From positions 8,804,001-8,868,000 of the forward strand of contig NC_046675.1 in the NCBI RefSeq assembly GCF_003369915.1: DNA of 64,000 nucleotides, read 5' to 3'. A model generated the notes under the pieces. It saw only the letters and a list, made by a program, of their open reading frames with translations, was not told the origin of the DNA and did no database searches. Below are positions 1-11,414 of the stretch, one piece after another. This DNA comes from Drosophila miranda (Eukaryota > Arthropoda > Insecta > Diptera > Drosophilidae). Made by a program: the position numbers and the translations under genes. Numbering within the stretch: position 1 is the first letter of the stretch; the number at the start of each line of letters is the position of its first letter.

Positions 1-2216
1 TCGATCGCTTTTTGGACCGCATGGCTGTCAAGCCGAAGCACATGGCCTGCATGAGCGTGGCCTCCTTCCATTTGGCCATCAAGCAGCTGGACTTAAAGCC
101 CATACCTGCCGAGGATCTGGTTACAATATCTCAGGTGAGTTCCTGGAAACCCTTACTCCAAAAAGAGCTGGCTTTAATGTTGATCTTGTTGTACAGTGTG
201 GTTGTACCGCTGGCGATCTGGAACGCATGGCTGGCGTGATTGCCAACAAGCTGGGTGTCCAGATGGGACATGCACCAATCACATCCGTGAGCTACCTGCG
301 CATCTACTATGCCCTCTTCCGCAACCTGGCGAAGGAGATTGGCGGCGATTTCTTCAAGTTCTTCCAACAGCTGATCAAGCTGGAGGAGCTGGAGAACCGC
401 CTGGAGATTCTGTTGTGCGACGTGAAGACCACCGTCATCACGCCCTCAACCTTGGCCCTGGTGCTCATCTGCCTGCATCTGGACTTCCACATCAAGGAGT
501 CGTACACCCGCGGCAGTCCCGAACTAAAGCACGTCTTTGAATATATTCTCTTCCTGCAGCAGTACATGAGGGTGAGTGTTTGTCTAGACGCGGCATTTCA
601 GAGATCTTTGGAGTGCGCATTTCTAATTATTTTTTGTTGTCCCTTTTCTTGTAGATTCCCGATCGCGTGTTCACCTGCGGCTTTAGCAGTGTTTCGGGCA
701 TTCTGTCCCACTACAATGGTCAGAACAAGGCGCCCTACAAGCAACGGCTTGTCTGGAAGTTGTCCAGTCGCACGCTGCGCGTCTTGCGCCCGATCAATCG
801 CTTCTCCTCCGACCTGCCCACCATTGAGGAAGGCATTTCCAATGCCCTTGACGATGGCCTGCGTTCAAGGTGAGTTTTCATTTCTAATAACAAAATTTCC
901 CATCCCCGTTAGCCCTTTCCACCTTCCAATCTGATTTCTCCTGCAAAACATGGCCATAGAAATTGTATTTTTAGTGTTTTTCCTTTTGTTGTTGATGGTT
1001 TGACACACTCACGCATACATGCATGTAGGATTTATATGTGTGTATATACGATCCCAATATGTAAGCGAGCGTATGAACGTTTTTTGGCGTAAACAAGTTT
1101 CTAGAATATTAGCGATTCCATTATCAGGCACGGCACCCAAAATATCAACAACAAAACAGCCTACGGTGTCATGAGACTTGTTGGCTCGTTCGACCAGCCG
1201 TCTACGCCCCATACCCCGCCCCCTTCTGCTTAGCTCATAGACCTACATTATGTCGGTGTGTGCGTGCGCGTGTATACGTAGGTTTTTTGTTTTTTATTTC
1301 GGCAACAATCTTATCGAATCGAAATAACAGCAGCACACGCACGTATACCCCTGGGCTGTCCGGGAAACGGGAGGAGAGGAGAGTATATCAACTTCCCGAA
1401 GGGAAAAAAGAGTAGTAATGAAAGCAAATGCAATTTCAAATAGTTTTAGAAACTATCATGGAACGTTACAAATGTTAGAAATGTTTTGGAATTTATGCAA
1501 AATAATTTCTTAAATTAACATCCCAAATGTCGACATTTTTATGCTACTTTTAATGGTCTAAAATACCTCAGTATTGGTTATAACATAGCAGATCTCTTCC
1601 CCTTTTAGATGCGTGTGTATGTACTATATACAGCGTATGTATATTGGCTTTAGCGTCTGCTTTCATCACCAGCGTCTGCTTCCGTTCGCAATGATATAAC
1701 ACACTCAAATAGACAGCTGTTGATGTCTCTGTCCTTGAATTCTAGCAATGAACTTAGAATGCATGTTCAATGTCATTGAATGTGTTCCTCTTTCTTTTTT
1801 TTGCCAGCTTTCTTTGTTGCCTTTTCTTTCTCTTAATTTCTATCTTATCTTATACTTTAGTGAAATGTTTTTTTTCGAATCGTTAGTCATAAACATTTGG
1901 CGAGTTCAATGCACTATTCGGAGGCGACTTTTGTATACGTGAATATTGCACTTGAGCGAAAGGCTTGGCAAATAATCAGCTGATACGAATGGAGTGGGTG
2001 GGTGGGGGGAGAGACCTTCGACTTGAACTTGAACAGGGGCCCCCATTTAACTAATTGCCCCGTTTTGTTGTGGCCAATCAATCAGATGTTGTTGCACAAC
2101 GAACACATTTTTGAACTATTTTTCGCTACTCTTTTTGCAGAACCGAGAGCATTAGCTCTGAGGAGGAGGAGGACTGGCCGACTTCACCCATAATTCCAAT
2201 ATTCGAACAATGTTAG
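1..2216 (+). CDS. CycG: Cyclin G, C-terminal part (5' end outside window)
   Basis: Cyclin G is an atypical cyclin implicated in cell-cycle, growth and DNA-repair control. The visible part has four exons: 1-134, 197-571, 655-869 and 2141-2216. All have GT-AG borders and continuous phase, giving about 265 residues and a TAG stop. I recognise the protein from its cyclin-fold core (short stretches such as 'LAIKQLDLKP', 'CGCTAGDLERM', 'GGDFFKFFQQL') and its acidic tail 'SISSEEEEDWP'. The N-terminus and any start codon lie left of position 1. The last intron (870-2140) is long at 1.27 kb, AT-rich, and contains no open frame I can support. The final exon adds only 25 residues, but these carry the conserved acidic C-terminus, so the distant splice is well supported. 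The identification rests on family recognition and the exon joins on sequence. Confidence 0.93.
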
Positions 2217-4345
2217 TATCCAGCCACCCAGCAGCACCCCACACTGCAAGACAACAGCTGGAGCAGGATTGAGCCACGGAACGGAGACGGAGGCGCACGC
2301 GGGCACATCGCGCACACACATTCAATGGAGCCGCCATCTTCCTGGAATGCAAGGCAGCGGCAGCAGACACACATATATCCCCCTGCCTTGGAAGAAGAGA
2401 GGCCAAAGGATGAGCTGCAGCCAGAACGCAATTGTGTGTGTGTGTGTGTGTGCCAGTGTGTGGATTGAGTGAGCGTTTCGTGTGCGTGCGTGCATAGAGG
2501 AAGATAGAGATGTGATTGAGAGAGTGTGTGTATATTTTGCTAAACTGCATCATAATTCTTTTGGCATATACATATATATAATTACCGCTGGTTCTAACAT
2601 TTAAGAAACAATTGAGTTTTAGGCGGAGAGCGAAAGGTAGCACATCCTTGCCTCCTTATGCTAGAGCAGGTTGCCAGAGATGCGTCGCCAGGCGCACGTT
2701 AGAGAGGCACCTATTTTTCAATTTATTTGCGGCAGACAAAAAAATACGTGAAAAAAAATCAAAAGAAAAAAAAAATTACAAAAAAAAAATAAAACAAAAA
2801 CTAATGCTGCGGACCATCATACAAAAGATTGATGGCGTTCCGGATCATTATTTGAGATCAGAGAGAAGGAGGAAACGATTGCAGAGTTGCCAGCCCCAAC
2901 AAAAAAAAACAAGACCAGACTCTGGAATGGGAATGCAATTTTTTGGTGGTAACGCTAGAACCGCAAAAAAAAATATATCAAAAAACAAAACATTACAAAA
3001 AAAAAACATCAAAATCATCAAACACACAAAAACCAATTAGTTTTAAAATCTTTATGTTCTCCCCATGTTTGTGCCGCTCTTATTCGTTCTGCTATACAAT
3101 CCCCAATCAAAGGACCCATAAAAACACCAACAAAAAATCATAAAATCTTAAAAAAAAAAAAGTACAAAAATTCTCTATGTATAGACAGACCGATATCCAT
3201 AATTTTAGCCGCGCTCAAAAAACAAAAAAGATAAAGAAAAAAAGATCGGTAGAAAAAACTATACAAAAATATAATTCGCCGCCTATATTGACTAAGAACT
3301 CTTAACAATAATAATACCAATTAAATGAAATCAATTATGAAAGGAGAAAATCCACGATATTGTACCAGTAGTGTGTGTCTAGTAGATTTTTCTCTGTATA
3401 ACAAAAAAGAAAACCAAACCATTTGCCGCCCGAAAAGAAAATACAAATAACTTTCATTATCATGCGATTCTGTGAGGAAATCTATTATTATAGAACAGTT
3501 TTTTCTGAGAGACAGCTTCGGTCCAGGAATCAAACAATCACTAAATCAATCAAACGTATTGATGCTCGAAGACGAGCATAAACACGGTGATCCTTTTTTA
3601 TATTTTACCCCTAACTATATTGTACAAGAATCTACATTTTCTTTTTTGTTATATAATATTATTTAATTTATTAAACGATTTGTAAAAACTATGCAAAAAC
3701 AAGACCAACAAACATATGGGTTAGTATATTAAATATCAGCTAAATCTTAGTTTACGAAAACCAGCAAAATTCGAACCGCAAAACCGAAATTCAAGTCAAT
3801 CTTGAAGCGCGGCGAACTTTAAGCAGAAATTATGATGCATTATTTAGCAAGATGTACAGAGATATATATGTAGAAGGAAAACTAGAAAAGAGAGCGTGTG
3901 TGGAGAGCATAGACAGACATAAAAGAAAAACTACCGCAGATGAGATCAATTTGATCAGAGAAACATAAAAACGATTTGAAATTTTACAAATTCTTTTTTT
4001 TAACATCTTTCCCCCGAAAAAAGGGGCTTTCACATAGGATCCTTGGATCCGACACTTTTTCTGTAAATTTAAATAAAATGCGCTTGCCACTGTGTCGGCC
4101 ACAGTGGCAGACACTTTTCAATGAGTATTTACAACAAAATCCAATGTTTTATTTAACTTTGTTTTTTGCGTGTGCGTGTGTGTATGTGTGTGTGCAGCAA
4201 GACGCGGACCGGGATCATCTCCCACACCCCAAAGTGCAGCTAACGAGTCCAGCGAAATGTGAGTACCACCATCCATCCACACCCCAACACCAACCGATAC
4301 GTGATACACTCGGATGACAAATGTAAAATAAAACCTGCGGAATTT
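2217..4345 (+). other. Probable long CycG 3' UTR
   Basis: This AT-rich stretch directly follows the CycG stop. It contains TG dinucleotide runs (about 2433-2452 and 4168-4196), many A-runs and no convincing coding frame. Canonical AATAAA signals on the + strand lie at 4072-4077 and 4327-4332, so transcripts could end near 4.1 or 4.35 kb. The UTR assignment is inference from position and signals only. Confidence 0.5.
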
Positions 4346-6268
4346 GCTGTAAATATTCCTTTGTTTAAACTTTAAACGATCCCCAACAATCCCCAACAGT
4401 TGTGCAATAGATTCGTATTCCCCCTAGTACATTTCCTCTTCTTGGCAATACTCAGTTTTGAGAAAGTTCAGCTCTGTAATGGAACACACCGTCGAACGTC
4501 AAGCGCTGAAAATAGGCGAAAGCGAACTTACTTTACCCATACGTATATTTAAGCGAAAGATAAATGTGTTCAATTGCCTGGCAAATCACCACAAGCTGAG
4601 AAACAAAACAAACAAAAACAAAAGCAACAAGATGTGAAATCAATTTAAGCTTAGTCTAACTTTTTGTAAGGGCAAACTGACAAATAAGCGAAAAATAATG
4701 ATGAAACCGATGATACGGGATCGGATGCGGAAGATTAGAGCTAAGTTTTTTGTTTAAATGCCGTCGACTGCCACCATGCCACGCCCCCGCTGTGCGGCTG
4801 GTGGGCGGGCTGAGATTTCAAAAATACTTGCATGTATTTCGTATTTTTAAAACTAGCAAATCTTACATTTTATTTAGCGCGGAGTTAGTTAAATATTTGC
4901 AATCAACAACAACATGAAAAAATCTCAATTTTTATACAATTATTTTATGTTGAAAGTTCAAGGGGAAAAGTACAAAACCCCTGTACTAAGATCCAACACA
5001 TATTTCTATTTATAGGTATACTTTTTAGTTTTATCATTTCCTCATTGGAAAAGTTTGAGCTTAATTTTTGCGAGAGCATTGGTTGAGGTTTAGCCTTAGG
5101 ATTAGTTACGAATTTTAACCGGACGCAAAGTGTAATCATTCTGTATATTATGAACCATTCATTTTAATTTATTCGAATTCACGGCCTGTAATTAGGTCTT
5201 AGTTTAAGTGGCGTCCCAAAAAAATCATGAACAAATGGATCATTGTGTTAAAACAAAAATAACGTTGTTTGAAAACAACTGAAAATCGTGATTAAAATGA
5301 TTGTACACACATTACAAAAAATAAATGGAAAAAAGTATTATTAAATCGTAACCAATATCAGTTTTTTTTTTGTCTTAGTCTTTTCAGCACAATTTCAAAA
5401 GTTTGTCAATTTGAATTCGATTTCGATAAGATGTATTTGTCGATAGTCATTGCTGGAAAATGCGTCGAATAACCATCTAGGGTTGCTCGAAGATAGTGCT
5501 ATCGACATTATCGGAAAATTTAAGATTGATATTGTGTACATATATCAAAGAATACTTGGGAGCGTTTCATATTTTTAATTCGTTAATCTGATAAAATTAT
5601 GTCTTCAGGGCTGAGGGTCCTGCCTAAACCGACGAATTGGAATTCCGATCATGGACAGAGAACAGTTAACCCATTGCCGACCAGTGGGTGCCAAAATATT
5701 CCTAACGAATTTAAGCGCAGTTCATTTTTTTTTTTTGTCAAGTAAAGAGAAAGGATAAGATGGATCTACAAAAATAACTATTATTATTATTAGTCTTATT
5801 TTTCGCGGCCTAACTCAAGCTTTTTTCCTGTTTAAATAAAGGGGACTTAAGTGGGCTAAGTTCAGGTAAAAGATATTGTGGTTTTTTTTTTTAATTCAGA
5901 AGACAGATGGCATGAATCTACAAGAAGAACTTACAACCGTTAATATGTTCCGCTATTTACCTCAAGTAGTTGAACTATTTATATATAGGGGGGGGCTTAA
6001 GTGGGCTAAGTTCGGTTTTTCATCATACGCTATATTGATGTTGAGGAACCAAAATTGAGCCAAAATCCAATAGAAGCAGGTATTTAAAATATGCCAGTGA
6101 AGTAGAAAAATAATTAATTAATGGAATAAAATCTAGATATTCCACGGAATATCAAAAACGAGGAATATGTAAAACAGAACTTGAATTAGTCAGTATACTT
6201 ACGGTAATTTTTAAAAATATTTTGGTATAATTCTGACGGTTGGACGATATTTTTTAACGATATGTCCG
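4346..6268. other. Intergenic DNA between CycG and RpL6
   Basis: I see no gene here. The stretch is AT-rich. It contains a short inverted pair TGTCGATAG...CTATCGACA around 5440-5510, and a two-unit repeat array (5715-6036) that has a third copy near 37.6 kb. Confidence 0.5.
5715..6036. repeat. Two tandem ~150-bp repeat units (copies A and B)
   Basis: The 15-mer AAGTGGGCTAAGTTC occurs at 5849-5863 and again at 5999-6013, exactly 150 bp apart. Each unit opens with a CAGTTCA/GTTCAGG-like start, followed by a run of T, then a 'CCG...TAxCTCAAG' block and a G-rich stretch before the 15-mer. Copy B starts where copy A ends. A third copy lies at 37605-37752. I do not recognise the family. No terminal repeats or coding capacity are visible. 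Confidence 0.7.
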
Positions 6269-6279
6269 CGGTCACACTG
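6269..6279 (+). promoter_or_regulatory. Core promoter Motif 1 (M1BP-type), RpL6
   Basis: CGGTCACACTG matches the Drosophila core-promoter Motif 1 consensus in the orientation of RpL6. It is now about 530 bp upstream of the predicted RpL6 start because a MITE lies between them. Without the insertion it would end about 21 bp upstream, a normal place for this motif. Confidence 0.7.
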
Positions 6280-6286
6280 CTAGTGC

Positions 6287-6805
6287 GCGACATATAGAGC
6301 TGGAGAAACATCGATGTTTGCGATGTTTTGGGTGCAAAACATCGATGTCCATACATATATTTTATAATATGTATCTACTTAAAAAAACGTTGTAATTTTT
6401 GTAAACACTAAAACATAAAATTTACAAATTATAAAATACCTTTTTACACTACGTTGAGTTATTGAGTTTTTGGTAAAACTGAGTTTTTTTTACATAGGAT
6501 AAGCATAGGGTGGTCTAGTGGTGGCAAAAAGTTTAGTTATGGTTGCTTTTCAGTTACGTTTGTTCGATTTTCCTAATGTTTTCTCCCTGTTCTGCCCATC
6601 GCTGCGGCTGAGGGAAAAGGAGCAAAAATAAATCCTTCAAGCTTAAAGTATTACCTTTTAATTTTAATGATTTTTATGATTCGATCAAACATATTAATAA
6701 TAGTGTAAATGGCCTATTAGATGCTTCTAGTGTAAATTTAATCAAATCTAAAAACATCGATGACATCGATGGAAACATCGATGGTTGTCCAGCTCTAGCG
6801 ACATA
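6287..6805. mobile_element. Non-autonomous hAT-like MITE (503 bp) with 8-bp target duplication
   Basis: The element spans 6295-6797. It begins TAGAGCTGGA and ends TCCAGCTCTA, with imperfect terminal inverted repeats of about 25-30 bp. It is flanked on both sides by the identical octamer GCGACATA (6287-6294 and 6798-6805). An 8-bp duplication with a TAGAG-type terminus is the signature of the hAT superfamily. Five copies of the palindrome CATCGATG sit near the ends (6309, 6340, 6755, 6764, 6776), as expected for subterminal binding repeats. The interior is AT-rich with no transposase frame, so the element is non-autonomous. It lies in the RpL6 promoter, between Motif 1 and the transcription start. 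Confidence 0.85.
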
Positions 6806-6808
6806 ACC

Positions 6809-6816
6809 TCCTTTTC
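6809..6816 (+). promoter_or_regulatory. TCT initiator of RpL6
   Basis: The polypyrimidine TCCTTTTC fits the TCT initiator that replaces the normal Inr at ribosomal-protein genes, with predicted +1 at C6811. It begins only 12 bp after the right end of the MITE and lies 43 bp upstream of the RpL6 ATG. Confidence 0.7.
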
Positions 6817-6853
6817 TAAATAAATTTTGTGCTGTGTACACGTGTTCTCCACA

Positions 6854-7800
6854 ATGGCACCCGTCGAAAAAGCTAAGAAAGTCGCCAAATCGGCCAAGAA
6901 GGGCAAGAAGCACCCCCTCAACTCGTACCTGAAGGGCGGAATCTTGCGTTACTCCAAGGCTCAGGTGAGTAGCGTTCCAAACACATTGAAAACTCGGCAA
7001 TTGAAGTTTCGCTTCGGTGTGACGCCTGGGTGACAAAGCGTGGTGGTGCCATAGCCCCACCGCATTGGATGGATATGTTTCTGCTGCAGCGTGCTGATCG
7101 TGTGTGCTTGTTTTGATTGCAGATGTACAAGCGTCGTGCCCTGTACCGCCTGAAGGACAAGAAGAGCCCAGTGGTGCAGAAGGAGAAGGTGCCAATCACG
7201 AAGGTGAAGAAGATCGGTGGCCCCAAGAACGGCGGTGAGCGCACAGTTTTCCTGAACAAGTCGAAGGCTAACTACCCCACCAAGACCTTCGTGAAGAAGC
7301 GCGTCTCCAAGGCCAACTTCAGCGAGCACAAGCGAAACACTCGCCGCAACCTGAAGCCCGGTACCGTGCTCATCTTGCTGGCTGGTCGCCACCAGGGCAA
7401 GCGCGTCGTCCTGCTGAAGGTGCTGAACTCCGGCCTGCTCCTGGTCACCGGACCCTTCGCCCTCAACTCGTGCCCACTGCGTCGCATCTCCCAGCGCTTC
7501 GTCATCGGCACATCGTCGCGTGTGGACTTGGGCTCGTACAAGGTGCCCGAGCATCTGAACGACGGCTACTTCCGCCGCCTCAAGGCCAAGAAGGACAAGA
7601 AGTCTGGTGAGGCCGACATCTTTGCCGCTAAGAAGGAGCGCTTCGTGCCCAACGAGCAGCGCAAGAAGGACCAGAAGGAGGTGGACGGTGCCCTGCTGAA
7701 GCTCATCAAGGCCCATCCCCAGGGTAAATACTTCGCAAGGTACTTGCAGAACATGTTCGCCCTGCACTCCTCCCAATACCCACACCGCATGCGCTTCTAA
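6854..7800 (+). CDS. RpL6: Ribosomal protein L6 (eL6)
   Basis: This is a cytoplasmic 60S ribosomal subunit protein. Two exons, 6854-6964 and 7123-7800, are joined by a 158-nt GT-AG intron and encode 261-262 residues ending in TAA. The start has context CACAATGG, and no other in-frame ATG lies between the predicted transcription start and this one. The Lys/Arg-rich N-terminus ('KAKKVAKSAKKGKKH') and the eL6 core ('GTVLILLAGRHQGKRVVLLK', an RNA-binding SH3-like barrel around residues 120-145) identify it. The C-terminus 'SSQYPHRMRF' is typical. Codon use is strongly biased to G/C-ending codons, as expected for a highly expressed gene. The promoter is of TCT type and carries a MITE insertion. 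The gene converges with a thioesterase gene 143 bp downstream. Confidence 0.97.
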
Positions 7801-7886
7801 GCGGTGGACCACCATGCAACTTCAATTTAAGGATTTTTAAATACTTTGTACAAGCCCGCTGGTTACAAAAACAACAAGATTTGTAA

Positions 7887-7892
7887 AATAAA
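7887..7892 (+). other. Poly(A) signal of RpL6
   Basis: AATAAA lies 87 bp after the RpL6 stop, which implies a short 3' UTR ending near 7905-7915, just before the end of the converging thioesterase gene. Confidence 0.7.
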
Positions 7893-7943
7893 CATTACAA
7901 AATGGAACACTCTGTGTCGAGGTATGAAAGAACTAAGTGCGTC

Positions 7944-9431
7944 TCATTTATTTTCAGTCGCCTTTGGCTTTGCATCGGTCTCCTTGGTTTCATCTGGGTA
8001 TTGCGGGTCCAGCTTGAGTGCCGCCAGTAGCTTTCGTCTGCCATGAATATACCAGAGCATTTCGCGATACGATCGCGGCAGCACTTCGTCCACAATCTTG
8101 TCGGCCTTGTAGGTGAGGTAGAAGATATTCGTGGTCCTGTCCTCGCCACTCTGCACATCCCAGATGTGGGCCACCGTCATCAGCTGCACATAGTTCTTGT
8201 TCGTGTACACCACATAGGCGGTCATCTGCAGGAACGTGTTTACCCTCACGGGGCTCAAGAAGCTAATGTCGGAGATGCAATGGAGTATGGGACGGCCGCG
8301 CAGATAGATGCTAGCCATGATGAAGCTAATCTCGACGGCCTGCCGCATAATATAGCCCCCGAATATGGTATTCTGGGCGTTGCGATTCTCTGGGAATGGG
8401 GATATCATGGTGGTTTGCTGCGAGTCCTGCATCCATCGGCATTTGGGGGGCAGGACGCGGCGATTGAGATCCATGTTGTCCGGTATGGTGGTGCGCTTGA
8501 GCAGGTTATACATAATGGCCTGCTCGTGTTCGCGCGGCGGAGAGTTGAGCACCGATTCGGTATGCGCTGCGCGACGCTGCTTCTGCCGCTTCTCGGCCTC
8601 CTTCCAGATGGCTTTCTCCGTCTCGTCGGCTGGCTTCAGGGGATTAACGGGGGCCGAGCCCGTGTTGGTGGCATTGCGTGCCACCATCAGAAAGAGGGCC
8701 CTGGTCACATCGATGTACTCGCCATCCGCCAGCTGCTGCACATAGATGGTGGTCTCCATGGAGCTGCGGCCTGTCCACGAAATGTGCCCACTCAGATGTA
8801 TGTCATAATTGGCCTTGAGTCGCTCAATGTTGCTGAACTCCACCATGTCCACAAGAAGCGTGACAAACGTGTATGGCAGCGGTACGTCCTTTGGGAGATT
8901 GGGTAGCAGCACATGGCGGTGGCACAGCCACACTGCGATCATATCCAGCTCCTCCATGACACGTCCCATGCGAACCCTACCCAAATAGTTGACATACCGC
9001 TCCCGTATATATTCATCCGAGCTAAGAGGCAGCACGACCGTGGTGTGGGAGTCCAGCATGCTGCGTGTCGGTAGATCCTCGAGTTTTGGCTGGTACTTTA
9101 AGAGATGATCGCGCGGCTTGGGCACCGTATTGTAGCCGAAATCCACATCCACCCGTTCGCGGATGCTCTTCGCGACTGTGCACAGATGGAGGATAGGACC
9201 TTTGAGAGAACACTCTTCATTCCACTTTTGTCAGCACCTGTACTCACCATCCGCTAGGTTTCCCGAACAGTGATCGGATGTCAACTTGAATCCGGGGGAA
9301 TCCTCTGATTTCTTCGTCCCATACTGCCTGCGATTGTGGCTGGCAAAGAATGCGCAGGGCATTAACGATCCTCTGGTGGTGTTTCTCTTTGCCAGAATTC
9401 TCCACGCTCCACGAGCTATCAGACGATGCAT
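7944..9431 (-). CDS. Mitochondrial acyl-CoA thioesterase, ACOT9-like (copy 1)
   Basis: The product is predicted to hydrolyse acyl-CoA to free acid and CoA in mitochondria. Exons 9431-9248 and 9175-7944 join in phase to encode 471 residues. The N-terminus 'MHRLIARGAWRILAKR' is basic, lacks acidic residues and looks like a mitochondrial presequence. Two HotDog-type ACOT domains follow. The first carries 'ALFLMVARNATNTGSAPVNP' and the second 'NTIFGGYIMRQAVEISF' and 'DISFLSPVRVNTFLQM'. The gene is a tandem partner of the next one, which shares 'HLLKYQPKLEDLP' and 'VNYLG'. Copy 1 has only one intron, where copy 2 has three. D. melanogaster has a small cluster of such genes near RpL6 (CG1635, CG1638, CG1774, from memory). 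I cannot say which is the ortholog. Confidence 0.88.
7947..7952 (-). other. Poly(A) signal overlapping the end of thioesterase copy 1
   Basis: On the - strand the last codons read AAT AAA TGA, so the AATAAA hexamer is formed by the final two sense codons. Cleavage 15-25 nt further would fall in the short gap before the RpL6 3' end. Confidence 0.5.
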
Positions 9432-9872
9432 TTTTCCGAGTAGTTTGCCTTTTGTGTGCTTGACACTGCCGTCTCGCCTGCTTGTTGAAAAACTATCACG
9501 TAATTAACACAAAACACATTTGCAAAAAGAGAACTTGCAGTGCGCCCAGCAGGTGCAATGCAATACCTCAGAGAGTGGGAGAGACGGTGAGCACGTTGAG
9601 AGTTAGATTGGTAGAGCAGAAATTGACGTAGATGTTGCCTCAGCAGAGGGCCGCGCAGGGAGATCTAGTGCGAATCTAATCGCACATCTGAATGGGAAAG
9701 CTTTTTGGGCCCACAACAGCCTCTGTACGGCCCTGGACGAGTTATCAGATTAGAGGATTACATTTAATTAACACATTGGAGAGAGAACAGGGAATATCAA
9801 TTATTATCTCATATCATATCATATCATTTAGCCTCGGTTAATTATCATTGGGTTGTGTTTTACTACAGATGT
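9432..9872. other. Gap between the two thioesterase genes
   Basis: This stretch holds the promoter side of copy 1 and the 3' end of copy 2. The only visible feature is a short ATCAT repeat around 9808-9827. No gene is seen. Confidence 0.4.
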
Positions 9873-11414
9873 CTACTTCAGACCCATGCTGGCCTCAAAC
9901 TTGCGGCGTCCCTGGATGTACCACATGGTCTCGTGGTAGGAGCGTGGCAACACCTCGGTGACTGTGTCCGGCGCCGAAAAGGTGTAGTAGAATGTGTTTG
10001 TGGTGACCTGATTGCCCGTTTGCGTGTCTAGCACATCCGCCACGGTCATGATCTGCATATAGTTGAGGTTCGTGTAGACCACATAGGCCGTCATCTTGAT
10101 GAAGCTGTCCACACCCACTGGCTTCTCGAAGCTAATGTCCGAGATGTGCTCCAGCTTGGGCCGCTTCTTGCAGTAGAGGAAGGCGGCCGCCCAACTTATC
10201 TCGCTGGCGCTACGCATCAGGAATCCCCCAAAGACTCGGTTATGGTGATTCCGATGCTCCGGGAACGAGGGTATGGTGCTCATCTGGTACGAGTCCGACA
10301 TCCAGCGGCAGTTGGGCGGCAGAATGCGCTTGTTCAGCTCCAGAGTGGTGCTGGGCGTGGTCCGTTTGTACAGTTGATACATGAGCGTCTGCTCGGGATC
10401 GTTGGGCTCCACATTGAAGACGGACTCTGCGCAACGGATCTGGCGCTGACGCTTGCGATCTTTGCCTCCGGCCAGGATTACCTTCTCCTCATCGTTGGCC
10501 GGCTGAATGGGGTTTACTGGAGCCGCCCCGGTGTTGATAGCATTCCTGGCGGCCATCAGGAAGAGAGCCCGCGTCAGTTTCTGGTAGCTGCCATTCACCA
10601 TTTGCTCCAGCCACACCACAACCTCAATGGAGCTGGTGCCCACCCATGAGACATGACCAGACAGACGAATATCCTCGGTGCCGGAGGCCTTCAGCTTGGT
10701 GAAATCAATGCGATCCACAAGTATGGTCACAAACGTATATGGCAGATGCACACCCTCCGGGAGATTGGGCAGCTTCAAATGCTTGTGACAGCACCAGGCT
10801 GGAAAAGATGGAAAGCTGAGCAAATTGATGGACCTTTTGATGGTTTCCCCACGTACCAGCAAACATGTCCATATCCTCCAACAGCCTGCCCAAGCGCACA
10901 CTGCCCAGATAGTTCACGTACTTGTCCTGCAGTGTACGGTCCGTGCTCAGGGGTAGAATGGCCGACGTGAAAGAGTCCTGCATGGCGCGTGCCGGCAGAT
11001 CCTCCAGCTTGGGCTGATACTTGAGTAAGTGCTCGCGCGACTTGGGCAGCGGATGATAGCCCGGCTCCAGGCCCAACCTCTTCATCATCTCCAGCTTGAC
11101 TACAATGGAAAATCCAGGTGTGACAAAGCGTTCACAAAGAATATGGCACAGTTTTTCTTACTCTCGGCCATGGTGCCGGAATCATTGGCCACCGCCGATT
11201 GCTTGATGTGCGTCGGCGGTGAGTAATGCCGTCTGCTGGGAGGGAGATACACATCTGATTATCTGCAAATCTTTCAAGATTTTCTTTATCGATTCGACTC
11301 TCACCTGGACACCGTACAGACAACGGGCGACACCTCGAAGCGATGTCTGGTCTGGCCAGCAGCTCTGCTGACCAAACCCCAGCACTTACGTGCTCCCAAC
11401 AGCGAACGCAGCAT
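9873..11414 (-). CDS. Mitochondrial acyl-CoA thioesterase, ACOT9-like (copy 2)
   Basis: This is the second member of the tandem pair. Four exons in phase, 11414-11305, 11235-11162, 11099-10857 and 10798-9873, encode about 450 residues. The start 'MLRSLLGARKCWGLVSRAA' is rich in Leu and Arg without acidic residues and looks like a mitochondrial presequence. The two HotDog ACOT domains are intact: 'ALFLMAARNAINTGAAPVNP' in the first, 'NRVFGGFLMRSASEISW' and 'DISFEKPVGVDSFIKM' in the second. Relative to copy 1 it keeps an intron after 'DMDMFA' and an extra intron in the presequence region. The first two exons are short and come from splice-site reasoning, so the extreme N-terminus is less certain than the body. 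Confidence 0.88.

Noticed and set aside
2152-2643. 163-codon - strand frame downstream of CycG
   Set aside because: It overlaps the CycG terminal exon and a TG microsatellite, and its translation is low-complexity His/Thr. It is more likely UTR.
5425-5515. Inverted TGTCGATAG / CTATCGACA pair as a transposon end or promoter
   Set aside because: The arms are only 9 bp with no target duplication, and no gene starts nearby. It is probably chance or a minor DRE-like cluster.
8043-8906. 287-codon + strand frame over thioesterase copy 1
   Set aside because: It is antisense to a well-supported HotDog-domain gene and has no recognisable protein features.
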